Assembly (NCBI RefSeq): GCF_000003605.2
Contig: NW_003124913.1
Coordinates: 289,866-326,616 of the forward strand
Origin: Saccoglossus kowalevskii
Lineage: Eukaryota > Hemichordata > Enteropneusta > Harrimaniidae
Direction of reading: 5' to 3'
Length of the DNA stretch: 36,751 bases
Shown here: positions 30,967 to 36,751 of the stretch, in pieces
Position numbering within the stretch: position 1 is the first letter of the stretch
Layout of the letters: each line of letters opens with the position of its first letter
Program-made: the position numbers and the translations under genes
Notes under the pieces: model-generated
Database searches by the model: none
Seen by the model: only the letters and a program-made list of their open reading frames with translations
Told to the model about the DNA's origin: nothing

Positions 30967-32889
30967 GTATAAGTAGTACCACCCGAGCGGTGTATTACCA
31001 GGTTTTTAATAAGACAATAACACGAATCGAAAGATAACTCTGACTACTATGGAACAGATGAGCATTGGTCAGATGCGTTTGTTTGGGGGCTTAACTTTTT
31101 AATCAAATAAACTGATGTGACTATAGCATAAGGGGTTACTAGGTAGTGGGAGATGTACACAGGGACATAGTCCCTCTACCCCTGGTCTGGAAATGAGGAT
31201 AGAGGAATTGTGACAGGGAGTAGTACCGTATTAGTTGGATTCTAGTTTATTTTCTTTTTTTCTTGGTTAAAGATTAACAGTACTGGTAAACACTAGCCAT
31301 TGTTAGATGCAGCAATACAAAATACTAGTAATTTTCGACTTGTGTATATTCAAAAACATCAAAAACTGGGAGGAAAGGTGTGAGACCTTGAGTTTGTTTA
31401 TGTTTGATCTAATGTAGCTTGTAATAAAAAAAACAGGGTTTAGTCTAACCTGGATTTTACCCATCAAGTTTTGCAAAATTTTAGTTTTTGTCTTGTAATT
31501 CAGGGTTACGTAGATAATCAAATTTACCTAATTTTAAATATTTTAAATACTAATATTCCATCTGACTGATGCAACTACTTATATAATTTTCCAAATTCAG
31601 ATAGTGAACATAAAGATGTTGCACATCACGCGAAGAGTTGCATGGTAAGATGATGTTCAATGTGATGTTTGTGGTAATAGCGACCAATTATCGGTGATCT
31701 GCCTATTGTGTAACTCAGCCACATTTGCTTTCAGTAATCAATGTATTTCCGGATGTTTGCATCATAATCTATTATTAATAATTACCATTCAGTGAAAACA
31801 CTAAACCTCGGGGCGAAATGTTTTCAAGAACAGTACTTGACAAAGAGTGGCTTTGTTAATACTTCATGGAAATGTTGTGGTAAACAGATAATGTATATAC
31901 TTTTATATATTACCCTTTACTGGAAAGTGATACATAAAGTGCCAGAGTAAATTTACAAAATAAATGAAATAATTATGTATGTTATACATTTATTTTAATT
32001 TTATTAGATTATCTTAAATTTATTTATTATTTAGATATCTCGAGGTAATTCATGATCATGGTTTGGTCCATAAGCGGCATACTCAGTCATAATTTTCATT
32101 TTCAAATGGTCAGTGATGGAGTCTGATTTTGGAAGCTTTGGCAAAAAAGGAGCAAACAAGTTGTTCTACATTAGTAACTCAGTGCCCTAGGACAACTCAC
32201 CCAATTTTCATAAGTCGTGACAGTGTAGGTCTACCACTACAAGTGCACAGTTTTCAGTCAAGATGGAGTCAGATATGTTAAAATTGAAAGATTTCACATG
32301 TTTAAAAATGTTGTAGTCGGACATGTAGTCATTTAAATGTGTGGTAGTGGCAGACTCCCTCCAACTTGTTGTAAAACTTTCATCCAATGAGAAGGCAGGA
32401 TTCAGTTACGTGACGCATTATATAAGATGGTGCAATTTTAAAAGAACGAGAAATAAGGCAGACTAGACGAAATGTCAGCAAACTATTCCGTTTATAATTA
32501 AAAAAAATATAATAGTATTATTTTGCTTGATAAACCATTGATGTAACTTGTGATGCTTAACGTTACTCTTTTTCACATACTAGCTCGATGGTAATTCTAA
32601 GAACAGCTTGAAAGCATTGACGACTATTAATAGCTGATCGATCTGTCTGATTCTAGGATATCACAGTAATATGAGACATTTAAACAAACAATCGTATTCG
32701 GTGCAGAGAAGATGCTGAACTGAATGACGATTTACTTCCGGGTCATATCTGCCAGTCAAAGGTTGGCTGTGTCGATTTTCAGGTAGCAGACCCATTTCTT
32801 TTCACGTAGTTGATCAATTTTCATTAAGTGGACTGATTGTATATGTGAGCCACTGTATAATTCAAAACAACTGTGTATTTATAGGTGGA
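30967..32889. other. No gene recognised
   Basis: A minus-strand frame at 31303-31521 has no recognisable content. Earlier exons of the helicase, if any, would lie here on the minus strand, but none could be identified. Confidence 0.45.
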
Positions 32890-33091
32890 TGTTTTATTGG
32901 GTATTTATCGGTGAGACTCATTTCAATAAACATTTAAAAGTTCAATGGTTTTCATCCGCAAGCAAGTTAATGGCGTGTACATACTCAACGGGTGGGCTAG
33001 TCTTTTTATCGTCAATAACATTGTTTTCTCTATCGATGATACTGATTTCAATGAGACTTATTTTTATATAAAATATAAAACAGAGTATCAT
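32890..33091 (-). pseudogene. Unrecognised decayed reading frame
   Basis: From ATG at 33091 the minus strand reads 49 codons with protein-like composition, including IDRENNVIDDKKTSPPVEYV and HAINLLADENH. It stops at TGA (32942-32944). Beyond the stop the same frame reads TFKCLLK, TGA, VSPINTQ, then TAA. Both TGA codons sit where Trp (TGG) would read naturally, which suggests an old coding exon that has decayed. I cannot assign a family. The plus-strand frame 32889-33071 is its antisense. Confidence 0.25.
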
Positions 33092-33155
33092 TTTAAAACA
33101 CGTCATGGCGCGCTAACATGAATATTATATCACCCTGTAACAAACTGACGGTGTT

Positions 33156-33503
33156 CGCGCCAATCAATGGTCGACGATATCGACTCTCAAGGACGACATC
33201 GGTTCAACACTAACAAAAATCTCGCTCGGACGAATACAAGTAACCAGTGCACCTCCATCCGTCGAGGAATGGTAACGGGGACGAAATCAATGAAAACACA
33301 CGCACCATTCAAGAATAAAACATCAAAGAACTGTATTCTTCATCGTACGGCTTCTAAACTACAACACACGCTCACTAAAGCTAAACGAATAATAAAGATG
33401 ACCTCATAATTCGATCACGTGACTTCAAAGTCAGTACCTAATAGGCTAAGAGAAATTATACACGTACTTTTCTCATATATGGATTGCAATATTCCCGCGA
33501 AAA
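33156..33503. promoter_or_regulatory. Possible promoter with CCAAT and E2F-like sites
   Basis: CCAAT at 33160-33164 overlaps CGCGCCAA (33156-33163, minus strand TTGGCGCG, an E2F-like site). TTCCCGCGAAAA at 33492-33503 is a second, strong E2F-like match on the right. The sites flank a short basic reading frame (33167-33409). Short motifs occur by chance, and no transcript evidence is available. Confidence 0.3.
33167..33409 (+). CDS. Hypothetical 80-residue basic protein, doubtful
   Basis: ATG at 33167 opens an 80-codon frame rich in Lys, Arg, Thr and Asn, less AT-rich than most chance frames nearby. It ends at TAA. No domain, signal peptide or known family is recognised. The E2F-like and CCAAT motifs at both ends are the only reason to list it. 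It could equally be a first exon or chance. Confidence 0.2.
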   Translation: MVDDIDSQGRHRFNTNKNLARTNTSNQCTSIRRGMVTGTKSMKTHAPFKNKTSKNCILHRTASKLQHTLTKAKRIIKMTS

Positions 33504-34031
33504 GTAAGTTCCCAGGGCAAGAGACGTTTCTCGAATATACACGAAATTAAACGAATGTCCGAGTAACTAAATAGTTTTATGACATTATTGTCTATACTTG
33601 TTTACACTTTATCAGTGAGACTGATAGTAAAATATAGGAAGTCAATGTGTATTATGTCAATGTATTGCAGTTACTGTGTCTTTGTATATGTGTGTGTATC
33701 TGTATGAATAGTTATTCTACGTATACCTCAAAAATTGCTGGTCGGATTTCAAAGACACTCAGTACATAGTGTACTAGCTAATTAGCATAACAATGCACTT
33801 TGCACTCTGATTTTTATTCCACTAAACATAAAAAAGGAACTGCAGACCGCACATGATTATATATTTGAATGCGCTAGTCATGTCTTACACATACAAAAAT
33901 ACACATTTATTTATGTTATAATATTTTCATTTAATTCTTTAAAACTAATTTGCTATATAATTTGTATAGCAAATAGTGAATTAAAACACTCAATGTGCAT
34001 AGTTGCACCCATTAAGGCGTGGACCTGTAAT

Positions 34032-34140
34032 GATGACATTAAATATGCCTCAATCTATACAGATGATATAAGGGTCCTAGCAATGACACTAAATATGTCT
34101 CAATCTATACAGATGATATAAAGGTCATAGCGATGACATT
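34032..34140 (+). repeat. Tandem repeat, 50 bp, 2.2 copies
   Basis: ATGACATTAAATATGCCTCA (34033) recurs as ATGACACTAAATATGTCTCA (34083), followed in each by ATCTATACAGATGATATAA. A third copy starts GATGACATTGAAAA at 34132 and is cut short. Confidence 0.93.
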
Positions 34141-35395
34141 GAAAACCAAAATGTTGTCCACCTATCTTGTTGTTTCAGTACTTGGAATAACAATGTTATT
34201 ACCTATTTTTTTCGAATTTGTGTGTTCTGTGTTTGTCGGTAAAATTCCACCAAATAACAATTATCTGTTCTATTTGCAGAATTATCTAAGACGAATTTAG
34301 GGCCAGACAATATCAATATTTTTGGATTATGTTCAATATATAGTGTATAATTTCATATGACCCATCGCTTCATGTGAACCTCCTATTCTACTCATTATTA
34401 ATACACGGGTGATATTTGAAGTCAGGAATACATTTAATCATTTATGGCTTAAACACACGTTATTAGCGTGTTTATACTCAGTATGCTTTCTGGCTATTAT
34501 TGTTCAATTCTATTTGTGTATATCATCATGGGATACGTCCTGTTCTCTTTATGTAAAACCATGGCTAATATACAACCCTTTTAAACATACATGGCCGCCA
34601 TCATTCTCGCAGAATATATCAATGGTTGCATGAATTCCGAGTTTAAAAACATCTTTGAGTTCGTCTAGTATACGTCGCAAGCTGTCTGACACGGGGAAAC
34701 ACGCATGATTCAGTCATACATTAAGAAACAATTTGTATTCAATTGTATTTCATTGAAATAAATTAAATAGAAAACCCTATATAGAGTTTCAATTGAGTTT
34801 AATTATAGTCGCAACCTAAATATTCTATACGATTCCTATGGAACTTGTCCAATAAGATATAAAAACATTGTTCTATCGGTATCTTTCACTATAAGACCAT
34901 GCATGATATTTCAGTAGTAACATTAGTAACATATAACAGTAGTAACATATGGATACAGATATAATCCGAATTCAGACAGACAATGGGAAAAATACAAAAA
35001 AAAATGAAACTTAAGAAACAAGAAACTTGAATAATAAATACATTGAATACATTTTTTGTATTTTCATTATTTGTTAATCTATATATATATAATAATAAAA
35101 CGGGAAAACTATAAGTACACTCATTGCACGCACTCATTTTGACAAACAAAATTTCAGTTTAAAAATAATATCTCATTGCTTTCGTTATATTCACAGCATT
35201 TACAAACATTCTATAATTTACTTAAACAAAATAAATAATAAATAAAGGTGATTGTAAACTGTTATCAAACTGTTGGATTATGTAATGAACGACAGTACAG
35301 GACTTGATGTTTGATTTTAATCACATTTGTCCCTAATGTTTATAGTAATATTATTTCGAGTACTTGATTAACTTATTAGTAACGATTTTACTCAG
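34141..35395. other. No gene recognised
   Basis: AT-rich. Frames at 34409-34633 (plus) and 34889-35149 (minus) have no recognisable content. The AGTAGTAACAT motif repeats three times near 34914-34950. Confidence 0.45.
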
Positions 35396-35399
35396 ATCA

Positions 35400-35760
35400 A
35401 GAGCTTTTTCACGTTATATTGCACACTATGTTGTCCATAGAATAAAACATACATTGACACCTTAGATCGAGTGCAACGCATGTTTGTGAAATATTTGTGC
35501 TAAAAATCAAATATTCAGTATGGTAGTGAAGAATATTTTTCTCTATGTTCTAACTTTAGAATTCAGAATTTGTGCCAACACCGCAATTGCTTAGAAATGA
35601 CCTTCTTGTACAAGTGTGCAAACAGTATCAATGATTTGAACTATATTCTCTTTTCTCGAAAACAGTGATTCGCTGTAATCTTCGGAAATTGGGATTTTTA
35701 TTACAACTATCATTTTTAATTTTGGTGTCAGAACGGCATTTTTTAATATTTGATCTTCAG
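35400..35760 (+). pseudogene. LINE reverse-transcriptase C-terminal fragment
   Basis: In one frame, 35441-35668 reads NKTYIDTLDRVQRMFVKYL, a stop after one more residue (Cys), then YGSEEYF, FRIQNLCQHRNCLEMTFLYK and CANSINDLNYILFSRK before TGA. LxRVQRxFxKYL followed by RRxxxLxxLYK is the hallmark of the region behind the reverse transcriptase in Jockey/CR1-type LINEs. The fragment is 5' truncated, and its orientation is opposite to the LINE in intron 3. Confidence 0.8.
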
Positions 35761-36048
35761 TACTTTTAATGTAAGTTGTTTAATTATTCATTTTATTTAG
35801 GATTTTATTGTTTGTATGTACCCTGTAAATAGGCCTTGTGTCCGTTAATTATTTAATGTTACCAATCATTCATTATATGTGTACAGTCACAATGCATGAT
35901 ATTTATTATTTTTTCTGACGCTAAAAATCACATTAATCGCCAAGATGTACTATAATATTGTTATTCAAATAACATACTATAAATGATCCAGTGAATAGCT
36001 GCAATGTGGTCTGGTTATCCACCTTCTGTGATTATGACAGCATGTTCA

Positions 36049-36153
36049 CACTTCCTGTGACAAACTATTGGTAACGTTGACCTGTAGTTTATGATTGGTA
36101 AATCACTCTGAGTGGGGCTACCTGTAGTGCCTCTTCTGTGGTAACAGGAAGTG
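36049..36153. repeat. Inverted repeat with ETS-like arms
   Basis: CACTTCCTGTGAC (36049-36061) and GTAACAGGAAGTG (36141-36153) are inverted with one mismatch over 13 bp. The 79-bp interior contains two direct ACCTGTAGT copies. It could be a small foldback element or paired ETS-type sites. Confidence 0.45.
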
Positions 36154-36751
36154 TCGGTATATCACATCTTAATTGTCATCCATACAATATGCCTGATATA
36201 CCTGGCGTTCTATTTACTCCCTATAACGATAGTCTAGGTTGTCGACTTCAACTTCAAATCAATTTCTAGTTGTCAAACGAGGGCGCTAGAACACTGTGTC
36301 AAAAAACTACAATGTTTCAATCCACTGTTGAAAAAAAATCAGCTTTGGTTTATCTTCCTATTTTGGTACATATACATCATTGTTACTGTAGAAATTAGTC
36401 TCCCCCCAAATAAGGTGCTAGATTTCAGTGCTTTTTAAATATGTAAGGATAATGCTTTAATTACAGGCGTGCAACCTCAGTAACGATTCTTAATAATTTA
36501 ACGTTTTTTTTAAATCCAAAAAATTAATTGTTTATTATTGAAGTAAACCGAATTTGTATTCTACAAACAAATGATAAATGGAATAACTAAAAAAAAACTA
36601 TAAACTATCTGTAGACTTGATAGAAGATTTACCATAAAGTTCAAAGGAGCAGAAAATCATGGTTTCACAAAACATTTCAAAAATTTTATAAGAAAATTAT
36701 TTTTCAGACTTATAATAGACTATTGTACTCAGAGTAAATTTTACTTTTTTT
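36154..36751. other. No gene recognised
   Basis: AT-rich sequence to the window edge, without a frame or repeat that I can support. Confidence 0.5.

Overview
The window is AT-rich metazoan DNA: GT-AG introns, long non-coding stretches, decayed retrotransposons and many tandem repeats. No prokaryotic features (operons, ribosome binding sites) are visible. An opsin of the peropsin/neuropsin/Go type, a CR1-type LINE whose ORF1 carries an esterase domain, and a decayed RecQ-like helicase together suggest a marine invertebrate. A hemichordate or another deuterostome is my guess, not something the sequence proves.

The one gene that can be assembled end to end is an opsin on the + strand. It has six coding exons (789-957, 4355-4518, 5289-5412, 14296-14392, 14706-14931, 15136-15402) joined in consistent phase into a predicted 348-residue, seven-helix receptor. 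It keeps the retinal-binding lysine (K305), the Glu-181-type counterion (E189) and the helix 3/loop 2 disulfide cysteines (C119, C195). It is unusual in having VRY instead of D/ERY, Val at the position of the vertebrate counterion Glu113, and SPxxY instead of NPxxY.

Intron 3 (8.9 kb) holds a MITE-like element bounded by TTAA (6137-6302), a decayed minus-strand CR1-like LINE (about 7963-11100) ending in a long ATTT tract, one copy of an inverted dispersed repeat, a tRNA-like SINE relic and a 90-bp tandem repeat.

Downstream of the opsin, 15.4-27.7 kb is gene-poor. It holds a 238-bp tandem duplication (16947-17430), a 25-bp minisatellite in both orientations (19389-19494 versus 20855-21810), the second copy of the inverted repeat (22145-22385) and a nested stem-loop (26779-26847). 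A CpG-richer block with a YY1-like site lies at 27.7-28.0 kb.

From 30924 down to 28381 on the minus strand, frameshifted blocks spell out a RecQ-like helicase in the right order: N-terminal helicase block, motifs IV to VI, then a cysteine-rich zinc-binding region. A half copy of the MITE lies inside it. Further right are an unrecognised decayed minus-strand reading frame (32890-33091), a possible divergent promoter (33150-33503) and a plus-strand LINE reverse-transcriptase tail (about 35400-35760).

The genes do not form a pathway. This is an opsin locus embedded in mobile-element debris.
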